Of a DNA stretch of 64,000 nucleotides, positions 30,054 to 39,880 are shown in pieces; position 1 is the stretch's first letter; each line of letters begins with the position of its first letter. The notes beneath the pieces were generated by a model, which searched no databases, was not told the origin of the DNA, and was given only the letters and a program-made list of their open reading frames with translations. The stretch covers positions 1 through 64,000 of the forward strand of contig JAIXOI010000023.1 in the NCBI GenBank assembly GCA_027486795.1, in the 5' to 3' direction. Made by a program: the position numbers and the translations under genes. The DNA is from Sphingobacteriales bacterium. Its GTDB lineage: Bacteria > Bacteroidota > Bacteroidia > Chitinophagales > CAIOSU01.

Positions 30054-31871
30054 TTGAGCACCTTTAAATATATCGCATCGTTGGCATTAATGCTGTTGTT
30101 TGCATTCAATGCAATGGCACAGGCAAAGGCTTTCAGGGCCGAGGTGCCGCGCAATACCATTGCCGAAAACGAAGCTTTGCAAATAACCTTTGTGATTGAA
30201 AACATGGAGGACCGCAACTTCTCTCCGCCCGATTTTAAGGGATTCAACGTTGTGTCAGGACCCATGAAGGGCATGAGCAATATGAACATAAACGGGGTGC
30301 GCTCTAGCTCGGTCACTTATGTTTACCTATTACAACCACAAGCATCAGGTAAACTTACCATAGGCGCAGCATCTATTGAGAGTGGCGGCAAAACAGTAAA
30401 AAGTAATACCATAACCATCACCGTAAACAAAGCAGGTACCAAGCCAGCAAATAGCGGTGGAGGCGGAAACAATGGTGGTGGCAATAAAGGTGGCGGCAAC
30501 AACAATGGCAACGGACAAGATGTGAACGACTACCTAAACGAGAATCTATTTATTCGGCTTTTCGTTGATAAAAAGGAAGTGTACAAAGGCGAACAGGTAA
30601 CCGCCACCTACAAATTGTACCGCAAGGTGCAGGTCGACCAGTATAGCATTACCCAAGCCCCATCTTTCAATGGTTTCTGGACAGTGGATATCGAAGAGGC
30701 CAAAACCATCGACTTTACGGTGGAAACCTTTAACGGGGTACAATATTATGTTGCCGTGGTGCGCAAAGTAGCCTTGTTTCCGCAGCGCACGGGCGAGCTA
30801 GAAATTGACCCAATGGGGCTTGAATGCACCGTAGTGGTGCCAACCGGCGGCTGGAGTTACCAGAGGTTTCAACATAAGTTTAGTAGCGGCAAAGCCAAAA
30901 TAATGGTAAAACCCTTACCCGAAGCCAATAAACCTGCCGATTTTAGTGGCTTGGTGGGTGAGTTGGATATGCAAGTAACTTTGGACAAAACCAATGCCAA
31001 AACCGACGACCCCATTACCTTAAGCATTAAATTTAGCGGCAAAGGCAACTTGAAATTTTTAGAAAACCCGACGCCTGAATTACCTAATGACTTTGAACTT
31101 TTCGACCCGAAAACAACCGAAAAATCGACTTTACAGGGCAATGTAGTAGGAGGCAGCCGCCAGATTGATTACCTATTGATACCTCGCAGGGCAGGCACCT
31201 ATAAACTCCCCCCTATTGCAACCAGCTATTTCGATTTGAAGAAAGGCACCTATGTTTCATTGCGTTCGCCCGAAATGGTACTGGCCGTTGAGGGAGAATC
31301 GACCGTTACACAATCTGTAACCTCTGGCATCAACAAAGAAGAAGTAGAGCTGCTTGGCCAAGACATTCGTTATATCGAAACCGACGATCCGGACCTGACC
31401 ACCCAAGGCAGTTTCGTAATGCCCTTGCCCGCCTTTGCAATGACTTTTGGGGCACCGGTTTTGTTGTTTTTTGGTTTAATTGCCTTGAAACGTAAGCGCG
31501 ATAAAGAACTAGGCAATACTAGCCTAATGAAACACCGCAAAGCAGGTAAGGTTGCCGCCAAACGCTTAAAGCAGGCCGAAGAATGCATGAAAGCGAATGA
31601 CAAACGAGGCTTTTACAATGAGCTACTAAAAGCTACTTGGGGCTACCTTAGCGATAAACTGGGCATACCGCCATCAGACATGAACAAGGATGCTGCCATT
31701 AGCGCCCTACGCAGCCGAAAAGTAGATGAAGCGCAATTAGCGGTGCTAGCTGCTATGCTCGATACTGCCGAAATGGCCCTGTATGCGCCCTCAACCATAA
31801 ATGAGAGCCTGCAGCAAACCTATGAAAAGGCAACCCGAATTATTGACCAACTTGAAAATTCGCTGTCATGA
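30054..31871 (+). CDS. batD: BatD, membrane-anchored beta-rich protein
   Basis: 605 residues from a TTG start at 30054, chosen because it gives a proper signal peptide (STFKYIASLALMLLFAFNAM); no ATG lies upstream in frame except internal ones, and the open frame back to 30009 would put a long polar leader in front. Several immunoglobulin-like domains follow, a Gly/Asn-rich linker (about 125-155), a membrane helix (about 460-480) and a cytoplasmic helical tail. Large oxygen-tolerance (BatD) family protein; 38 bases after batC. Confidence 0.88.
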   Translation: MSTFKYIASLALMLLFAFNAMAQAKAFRAEVPRNTIAENEALQITFVIENMEDRNFSPPDFKGFNVVSGPMKGMSNMNINGVRSSSVTYVYLLQPQASGKLTIGAASIESGGKTVKSNTITITVNKAGTKPANSGGGGNNGGGNKGGGNNNGNGQDVNDYLNENLFIRLFVDKKEVYKGEQVTATYKLYRKVQVDQYSITQAPSFNGFWTVDIEEAKTIDFTVETFNGVQYYVAVVRKVALFPQRTGELEIDPMGLECTVVVPTGGWSYQRFQHKFSSGKAKIMVKPLPEANKPADFSGLVGELDMQVTLDKTNAKTDDPITLSIKFSGKGNLKFLENPTPELPNDFELFDPKTTEKSTLQGNVVGGSRQIDYLLIPRRAGTYKLPPIATSYFDLKKGTYVSLRSPEMVLAVEGESTVTQSVTSGINKEEVELLGQDIRYIETDDPDLTTQGSFVMPLPAFAMTFGAPVLLFFGLIALKRKRDKELGNTSLMKHRKAGKVAAKRLKQAEECMKANDKRGFYNELLKATWGYLSDKLGIPPSDMNKDAAISALRSRKVDEAQLAVLAAMLDTAEMALYAPSTINESLQQTYEKATRIIDQLENSLS

Positions 31872-32641
31872 GGAAGTGGCTATTACATATCCTTTTGATG
31901 CTGGCTTGTGTAAACGCACGTGCCGAAGAAACCGTTGATTTGGTTGGCATATACAACACTGCCAACGAAGCGTTTGCAGCAAAAAACTACCCGGCTGCCA
32001 TTGAGGGCTATGAGCAACTATTGTCGATAGGCAAAATATCGCCAGCGGTATATTTTAACCTGGGCAACGCCTATTTTAGGGCGGGCAATATGGGCATGTC
32101 GATACTGAATTACGAGCGGGCACTAAAGATGGACCCCGAACATGTAGATGCCGCATTTAACCTAAAGCTTGCCAACCTCCGCATTAACGATAGGGTGGAG
32201 CCCACCTCCCAGTTTATATTGATAAGTTGGTACCAAAGCCTCGTGCATGGTCGTTCGGCTTCGGGCTGGGGCATTTGGGCGTTAAGTGCCATTTGGTTGG
32301 CTTTGGCTATTGGCACGGTATATATATTCTCCAATAAACTCGTGGTGCGCAGGCTCAGTTTCACCCTAATGGCACTTCTTGTGGTATCATCGCTGGTATT
32401 GCTCCTTTTTGCCAAGGTACAATACCAATACGAAAACAATACCCAAGCGGCCATTATTACCGTAACCAATACTTACGTAAAAGCTGCACCCGACCAAACC
32501 AGCACCGATTTGTTTATCCTTCGCGAGGGCACCAAAGTAACCCTACTAGAAACCCAAGATGGCTGGCAAAAAGTAAGCGTTGGCGACAACGAAGGCGATA
32601 AAGTTGGCTGGGTGCGAGAGGACGTGTTAGGCCTCATTTAA
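31868..32641 (+). CDS. batE: BatE, TPR/SH3 membrane protein
   Basis: 257 residues: signal peptide, TPRs (about 20-105), two membrane helices (about 138-155 and 163-184), then an SH3b-like domain (about 195-257) with TYVKAAPDQTS and VGWVREDVLGL. ATGA overlap with batD. SH3b domains often bind peptidoglycan or peptides, consistent with an envelope role. Last gene of the operon. Confidence 0.9.
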   Translation: MRKWLLHILLMLACVNARAEETVDLVGIYNTANEAFAAKNYPAAIEGYEQLLSIGKISPAVYFNLGNAYFRAGNMGMSILNYERALKMDPEHVDAAFNLKLANLRINDRVEPTSQFILISWYQSLVHGRSASGWGIWALSAIWLALAIGTVYIFSNKLVVRRLSFTLMALLVVSSLVLLLFAKVQYQYENNTQAAIITVTNTYVKAAPDQTSTDLFILREGTKVTLLETQDGWQKVSVGDNEGDKVGWVREDVLGLI

Positions 32642-32906
32642 TTTCCCTCGATTTTCCAATTATGCCTCTCTTGGCTTGCTGTCAAGTTACCAAGGTATTA
32701 AATTTTAATTACCTTAAAATATTATCCTTTCCATATCGTACTACCATCGGCATACGGTTACATTAGCATTCTGGCGGTTTTTTCGTGGACAAAAAAATGT
32801 CATTGGTCGAGAAAACTCAAAAAACTTTGGAAACTTTAAAACTTTATTTGGTTTCCTGAGTTTTTGTACCATAACTTTGCCCTCGATATCAAAACGCCGC
32901 TCATTT
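32642..32906 (+). promoter_or_regulatory. regulatory region of the efflux operon
   Basis: 265 bases after batE. TTTG (32847-32850) and TAACTTTG (32872-32879), 21 bases apart, make the promoter. GGAAAC (32829-32834) and GTTTCC (32851-32856) form an inverted repeat with a 16-base spacer that overlaps the -33 element: a candidate TetR operator. AAACTTT is repeated around it. Confidence 0.55.
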
Positions 32907-33512
32907 TTGGAAACACTTGAAAAAATATTAACAAAAGCGGAAGAGCTGTTTTTTACTTACGGGGTAAAAAACACCACCATGGACGACCTGTCGCGCTCGC
33001 TAGGCGCATCCAAAAAAACGCTTTATCAATTTGTTACTGATAAGGCAGATTTGGTGAGCCGAACTATGGAACACCACATCAAACAAGAGCATAAGCACAT
33101 TGAAGTGATTGTAAACGATGCGCCCAATGCTATTGAAGAAATGTTATCCATAGCGCGCCATGTAACTAGTCACATGAAAGGTATTAACCCTGCTATTGTA
33201 GGCGATATGCAACGCTTTTACCCTGCAGCTTGGCAGTTGTTTACCGACTACAAGATGACTTTTATTTACAACATCATGTTGAACAACATGAACAGGGGTA
33301 TGAAGGAAGGCCTATATCGCAACGATTTGAACCCCGATATACTGGCAAAAATATACATAGCGCGAATGGATTTAATTATCGATCAGAAATTGTTTCCGTT
33401 TGCCAAATACGATTTTGTGAGCGTTTATCGCGAAACCTTAAACTACCATTTACACGGCATCTCCTCCACCGAAGGCAAAGCCTACCTGGAAAAAAAGAAA
33501 ATACTGGAATAA
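32907..33512 (+). CDS. TetR-family transcriptional regulator
   Basis: 201 residues from TTG 32907; the frame is open back to 32877, but that codon is inside the promoter, and the first ATG lies within the DNA-binding helices. N-terminal helix-turn-helix: LFFTYGVKNTTMDDLSRSLGASKKTLYQFV, so about residues 12-45. The C-terminal 150 residues form a helical ligand-binding domain. It probably represses the TolC-HlyD-RND pump downstream, whose first gene overlaps its stop codon (TAATG). Confidence 0.9.
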   Translation: METLEKILTKAEELFFTYGVKNTTMDDLSRSLGASKKTLYQFVTDKADLVSRTMEHHIKQEHKHIEVIVNDAPNAIEEMLSIARHVTSHMKGINPAIVGDMQRFYPAAWQLFTDYKMTFIYNIMLNNMNRGMKEGLYRNDLNPDILAKIYIARMDLIIDQKLFPFAKYDFVSVYRETLNYHLHGISSTEGKAYLEKKKILE

Positions 33513-34870
33513 TGAAACTACCCAACTCCCTGTTTAAATGCATTATAGCGCTACTTTTCGCATCGCAAGCAATAGTAGCCAATGCCCAAAACACACCAAC
33601 TAGCAACGACTCCATTACGCTTACGCTAGAGCAAGCTCAAAGCTACGCTTTAGAGCACAACGTTAGCATCCTGAACTCAGCACTTGACCTACGAATAACC
33701 AAAATGCGCGTGCTGGAGATAATTACTACTGGCTTGCCACAAATTTCGGCCAACTTGCAGTATAAAGACAACTTTAAACTACCCGTGAGCATTATTCCGG
33801 CTGGCTCATTTGGCAATCCCGAAGATTTGCAAGTTCAATTTGGTACTCCCCAAAACATGGCCCTCAATTTCGAAATCAACCAATTGATTTTGGATGGGCG
33901 ATATTTTATCGGCCTAAAGGCCAATAAAGCCTTCTTGGCAATAACGCAAGACCAACAAAACCTAACTGAAATACAAGTTCGGGAGGAGATAGCTAAAGCT
34001 TTTTATGGCGCGCTGGTAGCCGAAGAAAGCCGACGTATATTGGCCTTGAACATTGCTACTATAGAACGACTGCAATTTGAAACATCCGAGCTTTTTAAAG
34101 CTGGCTTAACCGAAGAACTAAGCGTTGACCGCCTGACTTTAAGCCTAAACAATCTTAAATCAAAATACACTGAGGCTGCTTTTGGTGCCGAGCTAACGCT
34201 TAATGTGCTGAAATACCAAATGGGTATGAGCCTAGAGCAACCCATTAAACTTACCGGCAACCTAAACGACATGTTGATAGTGAATGCCGATACTATCTTT
34301 GGCGATTTTAACGCCGAAAGCAGGGTTGAATACAACTTACTCAAAACCCAATACGAGGTGCGCAAATACGATGCACAACAAGTGCGCGCCAATTACTTCC
34401 CATCGTTGGTTGGTTTCTTTGGCTATGGTTTTAATGCTCAACGCCAGCAGTTTAACTTTTTCGATAAAACCGAGCCTTGGTTCCAAACCGGTTACTTTGG
34501 CTTTCAATTGAACGTACCCATTTTTGATAGCTACAAAAGCGGCTCGGTATACCAGCAAAAGAAGCTGGATATGATGAAAATACAGAACAACATAAATAAT
34601 TTTAAAGAGCAAGCCGCCCTACAATACAAGAATGCCCTTACCGAGTTTAAAAATGCCAAATTGGAGTATGAGATACAATTAGGCAATATGGAACTGGCTC
34701 AGAAAATATTTAACAAGGTAACGATTATGAACAAAGAGGGCTTATCGTCGAGCCTAGAGCTGGCCGATGCCGAATCGTCACTTACGCAAACACAAGCAAA
34801 TTATACCAACGCCATATACAACCTGCTTGTAAAACGTGTGGCTGTTGAAAAAGCGTTAGGAAAACTATAA
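33512..34870 (+). CDS. TolC-family outer-membrane efflux channel
   Basis: 452 residues from ATG 33512; longer frames upstream run antiparallel to nothing and overlap the regulator, so they are rejected. Signal peptide to about NAQ (28). Two OEP repeats follow the usual pattern, LTLEQAQSYALEHN at the start of the mature protein and FGYGFNAQRQ with the long helices NFKEQAALQYKNALTEFKNA. Trimeric outer-membrane duct of the pump. Coupled to the TetR gene and 26 bases before the adaptor gene. Confidence 0.92.
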   Translation: MKLPNSLFKCIIALLFASQAIVANAQNTPTSNDSITLTLEQAQSYALEHNVSILNSALDLRITKMRVLEIITTGLPQISANLQYKDNFKLPVSIIPAGSFGNPEDLQVQFGTPQNMALNFEINQLILDGRYFIGLKANKAFLAITQDQQNLTEIQVREEIAKAFYGALVAEESRRILALNIATIERLQFETSELFKAGLTEELSVDRLTLSLNNLKSKYTEAAFGAELTLNVLKYQMGMSLEQPIKLTGNLNDMLIVNADTIFGDFNAESRVEYNLLKTQYEVRKYDAQQVRANYFPSLVGFFGYGFNAQRQQFNFFDKTEPWFQTGYFGFQLNVPIFDSYKSGSVYQQKKLDMMKIQNNINNFKEQAALQYKNALTEFKNAKLEYEIQLGNMELAQKIFNKVTIMNKEGLSSSLELADAESSLTQTQANYTNAIYNLLVKRVAVEKALGKL

Positions 34871-34896
34871 ACAAAAGCAATAAAACTACCGATAAA

Positions 34897-36036
34897 ATGA
34901 AATACACTCTCACTGCCGTAATGATAGCGGCGATGTTTTTGGCTGGTTGTGGCGGAGGCAATAGCCGAGATGCTAAACAAAAGGAACTGGCAAAGCTTAC
35001 CAAGGAACGCGATGCATTAACTGCTAAAATTACCGCTCTGGAAACAGAACTTGGAAAAGATACCGTAAGCCTTGACAGCGGCCGCGAGGTAACAACCGTT
35101 GCCGTGGTTAATACGCAGTTTAAACACTACATTAATATTCAAGGAACCGTTACTTCTGACGAGAACGTATCTGTAACCACCGATATAGGTGGCACCGTGA
35201 TGCAAATATTAGTAAAAGAAGGCGACCGGGTTAGCAAAGGCCAAACCCTCGTAGTGCTAGACGACAACGTTATCAGCAAACAGCTTGAAGAATTGCAGGT
35301 AGCGCTTGGCTTGGCCAAAACGGTATACGAAAAACAGAAAAAACTTTGGGATCAAAAGATAGGTTCGGAGCTACAGTTTTTGCAGGCTAAAAACAATTTT
35401 GAGGCGCTACAGGGCAAACTGGCATCGGCACAAGCACAGCAAAACCGTACCCGTATTAAATCGCCCATTAACGGCACCGTGGACAACATTGACGTAAATG
35501 TTGGCGAGCTAGCCAGCCCAGGCCGTCAAGTGCTGCGGGTGGTAAATTTAAGTCAGCTTAAGATAGTAGCGGATGTAGCTGAAAATTACATCTCTAACAT
35601 TAAGCAAGGCGACTCAACACAAATCGATTTTCCTGCGTTGGGAATCTCTAAAACCGCTATAGTAAACTACGTTGGCCAAGTGGTAAACCCTATTAACCGT
35701 ACTTTCCCAGTAGAAATAAGGCTTAGCAATAAAGATAACTTATTGAAAGCTAACCTTTTAGCGGTAATACAAGTGGTAGATTATGAGAACGATTCAGCCA
35801 TGGTAGTACCTACCCGCTTTGTAACGGAAATGAATGGAGAGTACATGTTATTCTTACAAGACAAGGACTCCACTGGAGCAGCTATTGCGCGCCGACAGAT
35901 TGTAAAAACAGGAAAAAGCTATAATGGGCAAACGCACATACTAGAAGGGCTAAAAGAAGGTGATATAGTTATAGCAGAAGGCTCTAGGGATATTACCGAC
36001 GGCGAGGCTATAAAAGTGATGGAAACCACTAAATAA
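34897..36036 (+). CDS. RND periplasmic adaptor (HlyD/MFP) lipoprotein
   Basis: 379 residues; lipobox LAGC (Cys18), then a short coiled-coil (about 28-55). Lipoyl half-motifs GTVMQILVKEGDRVSKGQTL and RIKSPINGTVDNIDVNVGEL flank an alpha-hairpin (about 125-180), followed by beta-barrel and membrane-proximal domains. It links the RND pump to TolC. The coiled-coil between lipobox and lipoyl domain is an unusual addition, seen in some Bacteroidetes adaptors. Confidence 0.93.
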   Translation: MKYTLTAVMIAAMFLAGCGGGNSRDAKQKELAKLTKERDALTAKITALETELGKDTVSLDSGREVTTVAVVNTQFKHYINIQGTVTSDENVSVTTDIGGTVMQILVKEGDRVSKGQTLVVLDDNVISKQLEELQVALGLAKTVYEKQKKLWDQKIGSELQFLQAKNNFEALQGKLASAQAQQNRTRIKSPINGTVDNIDVNVGELASPGRQVLRVVNLSQLKIVADVAENYISNIKQGDSTQIDFPALGISKTAIVNYVGQVVNPINRTFPVEIRLSNKDNLLKANLLAVIQVVDYENDSAMVVPTRFVTEMNGEYMLFLQDKDSTGAAIARRQIVKTGKSYNGQTHILEGLKEGDIVIAEGSRDITDGEAIKVMETTK

Positions 36037-36069
36037 AATGGCAGCCAACTGCCCAGCAACCAAACATCT

Positions 36070-39000
36070 ATGAGTGCAAATAAAAAGAAAAAAGGAATTA
36101 TAAGAACCTTCGGGCTTAGTAATTTCTCTATTAGCAACTCCACCAGCGTATTGCTGCTTACCATACTCATTTGCGTGTGGGGCATGACGGCATATAACAA
36201 CATGCCACTGGAGAACTTTCCGGAGATAGTGATGCCAAAAGTTTATGTGGGCACTACTTACCCAGGCAACTCCCCTACCGATATCGAGAATCTGGTTACC
36301 CGCCATTTGGAGAAGGAGATGAAGAGCCTAAAAGGGGTGAAAAAAATAGAGTCTACGTCGATACAAGATTACTCTACTATTATTGTGGAGTTCAATTCCA
36401 ACGTTGATCCTGATAAGGCATTGCAGGAAGTAAAGGACGCGGCTGATAAAGCTAAGAACGATTTGCCTGATGATTTAGACCAAGACCCCAACATTTTTAA
36501 GCTGGAGTTCTCCGAATTTCCCATCCTCAACGTAAACCTCTCGGGCGACATGAAGATGGACGTGCTAAAAGAGCATGCCGAGTACCTGCAAGACGAAATT
36601 GAGAAGCTTACGGAAATATCGGGCGTAGACATAAAAGGTGCGCCTGAAAGGGAAGTTAAAATACAAGTTGACGTGTTCAAAATGAACTCGCTGGAAATAA
36701 GTTTTGGTGACATTGAGAACGCCATCAAATCAGAAAACGTAACCATTTCTGGTGGAGACTTGCTTACCGATGATATGCGCCGTAACATACGCGTAGTGGG
36801 CGAGTTTACGAATATGGAGCAAATTGGCAATGTAATCGTGAAATCGAAGGAAGGACAGGCTGTATTCCTGAGAGATATTGCTACCATAGCATACAACTAC
36901 GAAGACCCAAAGAGCTATGCACGGATGGGGCACCTGCCGGTAGTATCGTTGGACGTTAAGAAAAGAAGCGGAGAGAACTTGGTAGATGCCGTGGACAAAA
37001 TCAACCTGATAGTTGAGAAAGCAAAAAAAGAGCGTTTCCCGAAGGGCACCCAAGTAACTATGACCAATGACCAAAGTAGCGAAACGAGAAGCAACTTGGC
37101 CAACTTGCAAAACAGCATTATATCGGGCGTGATACTGGTAATATTGGTGATGTTGTTCTTTATGGGCTTGCGCAACTCTACTTTCGTAGGCATAGCAATC
37201 CCCATTACCTCACTGATGGGTTTTATCGTGCTCGATGCGCTGGGCATTACGCTCAACACTATGGTACTTTTCTCGCTTGTATTAGCCTTGGGTATGGTGG
37301 TAGATAGCGGTACGGTAGTAGTAGAAAACATCTATCGTATGTATGTGGATGAAGGCAAGAGCCTATTGCGAGCCTCCAAAGAAGGCGCGGGTGAAGTAGC
37401 CGTGCCTATTCTAGCGTCCACTGCAACCACCGTTGCAGCCTTCCTACCGCTACTCTTTTGGAATGACATAATGGGCGAATTTATGAAATTCTTGCCCATC
37501 ACCTTGATGATTACGCTTTCTGCATCCTTGTTTGTGGCCTTTGTTATCAACCCAGTGCTGGCCAACATGTTTATGAAAAAGGAGGATCCGAACAAAAAGG
37601 TTAACTATCGCTCCCTTATCGCAGGCTCATTAGCTATTGCCATGGTTGCAGGTGTTTGCTACCTTATTGGTTGGAAGGGTATGGGCAACGGCATGATAAT
37701 CTTGCTCGGCTTGCTAATTCTCAACGCGTTCTTGCTGCGCCCAGGTGCAGCGTGGTTCCAGCACAAGGCATTGGTAAAGGTAGAAAATGGTTATGCCCGC
37801 TTAATACGCTATGCTTTGAATGGATGGAAACCCGTTTGGTTTATCCTAGGTACCTTTGCTTTGCTCATTCTTTCGGTAATACTGGTAGGCGTTCGCCAAC
37901 CAAAGGTTACCTTCTTCCCCGATGTGGAACCTAGGTATGTAAACGTGTTTGTAGAGTTACCGTTGGGTACGGACATTGAGCGCACAAATGAGGTAACCAG
38001 GCAATTGGAATACAAACTGGATAGCTTGCTGGCCTTGAAAGACTCTGCTACGGGTATCGCTTACGTAGAAATAGTAGAAGCCATTATTGCAAACGTTGGT
38101 AAAGGTACTAGCGACCCAATGGAAGGACCGAGTATAGGCCTTACCCCACACCGCGCCAGAATTACCGTAAGTTTCAACGATTTTCAGCAAAGGAAAGGTG
38201 TTTCTTCTTCGAATGCGATGAGAGTAATTAGTGAAGGTTTGGCAAATATGCCAGGTGTAACCATCACGGTAGCTAAAGACCGAAACGGCCCCCCAGTTGG
38301 CAAGCCCATCAACATTGAGGTTATCGGCGAGGATTATGATAAGCTAATTGTCTTGTCAGATGACATCCGCAACTACCTCGATAAACTAAAAGTACCGGGT
38401 GTAGAAGAACTTAAAACTGACCTAGAGCGCGGTAAACCTGAATTGTTGGTAGATGTAGACCGTGCCGCGGCGCGCCGCTATGGCCTTTCAACCGCTCAAG
38501 TGGCTGTCTCTATTCGTACCGCTTTGTTTGGTAAAGAGCTTTCGAAATACAAAGATGGAGAGGACGACTTCCCGATTATGCTCCGTTTTCAAGAATCTGA
38601 ACGATATGATTTGGAAGCCATCCTAAACCAGCGTATTGCGTTTAGAGACCCAGCTACCGGAAAACAAGTATCAATACCTATTTCGGCAGTAGCAACGCTG
38701 AGGTATACCTCTACCTATGGCTCTATCAAACGCAAGGATTTGGGCCGGGTAATTGCTGTGTGGAGCTACGTAAAAGAAGGCTATAACAGCAACGAGATTA
38801 TTGGCATTTACAAAGACGCCTTGGCTAACTACAAAATGCCCGATGGTTTTATGTATAAAATAACCGGTGAGCAAGAAGAACAAGACAAGAGTACCGCATT
38901 CCTGCTGAACGCGTTTATGATTGCACTTGGGCTAGTATTTATCATCATTGTGGCGCAGTTCAACTCGCTTGGTTCGCCAGTAATTATTATGCTTACCGTA

Positions 39001-39552
39001 TTGTTTAGTACCATCGGGGTTTTTATGGGTATCGCCATATTCAATATGGAAGTGGTAATACTAATGACAGGTATTGGTATTATCTCTCTGGTAGGTGTGG
39101 TAGTGTGTAATGGCATTGTGTTAATGGACTATACCGACCTTTTGCGCAAACGCCGTCAAGAAGAGCTAGGCCTAAAAAATAAGCCATTGCCACTCCATGA
39201 AACCGTGCACTGTATAGCCGAAGCCGGCCGCACGCGCTTGCGCCCAGTATTACTTACGGCCATTACCACCGTATTGGGCTTGGTGCCAGTAGCCATCGGG
39301 CTTAACATCGACTTTGTGACCTTAGTAACCGATTGGGACCCTCAAATATATATGGGCGGCGACAACCTTGCCTTCTGGGGCCCCATGTCATGGACCATCA
39401 TTTTCGGTCTAACTTTTGCCACGTTCCTTACTCTAATTATAGTACCTGTAATGTACTTAAGCTACGATGTAGCTAGCAACTGGCTATTAAGCAAGGTGCG
39501 TAAAGCAGAGAAAGATTATATTGATGAGCCAGAGGAGGAGGAAGAAGAGTAA
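36070..39552 (+). CDS. RND multidrug efflux transporter (AcrB/HAE1 type)
   Basis: 1160 residues. Twelve membrane helices in two halves, each with a large periplasmic loop. The proton-relay region is GMVVDSGTVVVENIYR (Asp about 413), here with one Asp where AcrB has two. The second half has GIGIISLVGVVVCNGIVLMDY and GRTRLRPVLLTAITTVLGL. An extra helix-rich segment lies after the first half, and the C-terminus is acidic. It exports drugs, dyes or lipids using the proton gradient, in complex with the upstream adaptor and channel. Confidence 0.95.
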   Translation: MSANKKKKGIIRTFGLSNFSISNSTSVLLLTILICVWGMTAYNNMPLENFPEIVMPKVYVGTTYPGNSPTDIENLVTRHLEKEMKSLKGVKKIESTSIQDYSTIIVEFNSNVDPDKALQEVKDAADKAKNDLPDDLDQDPNIFKLEFSEFPILNVNLSGDMKMDVLKEHAEYLQDEIEKLTEISGVDIKGAPEREVKIQVDVFKMNSLEISFGDIENAIKSENVTISGGDLLTDDMRRNIRVVGEFTNMEQIGNVIVKSKEGQAVFLRDIATIAYNYEDPKSYARMGHLPVVSLDVKKRSGENLVDAVDKINLIVEKAKKERFPKGTQVTMTNDQSSETRSNLANLQNSIISGVILVILVMLFFMGLRNSTFVGIAIPITSLMGFIVLDALGITLNTMVLFSLVLALGMVVDSGTVVVENIYRMYVDEGKSLLRASKEGAGEVAVPILASTATTVAAFLPLLFWNDIMGEFMKFLPITLMITLSASLFVAFVINPVLANMFMKKEDPNKKVNYRSLIAGSLAIAMVAGVCYLIGWKGMGNGMIILLGLLILNAFLLRPGAAWFQHKALVKVENGYARLIRYALNGWKPVWFILGTFALLILSVILVGVRQPKVTFFPDVEPRYVNVFVELPLGTDIERTNEVTRQLEYKLDSLLALKDSATGIAYVEIVEAIIANVGKGTSDPMEGPSIGLTPHRARITVSFNDFQQRKGVSSSNAMRVISEGLANMPGVTITVAKDRNGPPVGKPINIEVIGEDYDKLIVLSDDIRNYLDKLKVPGVEELKTDLERGKPELLVDVDRAAARRYGLSTAQVAVSIRTALFGKELSKYKDGEDDFPIMLRFQESERYDLEAILNQRIAFRDPATGKQVSIPISAVATLRYTSTYGSIKRKDLGRVIAVWSYVKEGYNSNEIIGIYKDALANYKMPDGFMYKITGEQEEQDKSTAFLLNAFMIALGLVFIIIVAQFNSLGSPVIIMLTVLFSTIGVFMGIAIFNMEVVILMTGIGIISLVGVVVCNGIVLMDYTDLLRKRRQEELGLKNKPLPLHETVHCIAEAGRTRLRPVLLTAITTVLGLVPVAIGLNIDFVTLVTDWDPQIYMGGDNLAFWGPMSWTIIFGLTFATFLTLIIVPVMYLSYDVASNWLLSKVRKAEKDYIDEPEEEEEE

Positions 39553-39674
39553 GTTAATTTGAAAATGAGCCGATTTGGAAATTTGAAAATGGCAAAAAAG
39601 TTGTTTCGTGAATTTTCAAATTAGCACATTTCCAAATTTTCAAATTGAATAACGATTTTGGTAGTTAGTGTTGT

Positions 39675-39711
39675 GAGGTTCGGGGTAGCAGGCCCCGAAC
39701 CTCTATTTTTT
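39675..39711 (+). terminator. intrinsic terminator of the efflux operon
   Basis: 11-bp perfect stem GAGGTTCGGGG / CCCCGAACCTC, loop TAGCAGG, followed by TATTTTTT. Confidence 0.88.
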
Positions 39712-39772
39712 GCGCATTGCGCCAACAAGTAGTATTATTGCGAAGGAGCAAAACCAGATCACTCATTTTTTC

Positions 39773-39845
39773 TTGAGTCCCTGCCGGCAGGCAGGTTGAG
39801 TCTTGTGTCTTGTGTCTTATGTCTTGTGTCTTGTGTCTTGTGTCT
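39773..39845 (+). repeat. TGTCTTG word array with the CTGCCGGCAGGCAGG palindrome
   Basis: CTTGAGTCC, then CTGCCGGCAGGCAGG, then TTGAGTCTTG and about seven TGTCTTG units. It repeats the composite at 4773-4816 with the palindrome at the same point. Confidence 0.8.
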
Positions 39846-39880
39846 AATAAAACAACGTTTTAGGATAAACACCTAACCGA

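Larger units (their letters stand above)
39553..39880. other. 328-base gap after the RND gene
   Basis: Contents in order: an inverted pair of 8-bp word arrays (39555-39590 and 39611-39648), the terminator (39675-39711), about 60 unremarkable bases, and the TGTCTTG array with the CTGCCGGCAGG palindrome (39773-39845). No ORF with support. Confidence 0.75.

Noticed and set aside
33230-33511. 94-residue N-terminal extension of the TolC frame
   Set aside because: It overlaps the TetR gene almost fully; the ATG at 33512 begins the signal peptide.
36915-37331. 138-residue minus-strand frame in the RND gene
   Set aside because: Antisense shadow; no start context and the sense RND protein is intact with all motifs.
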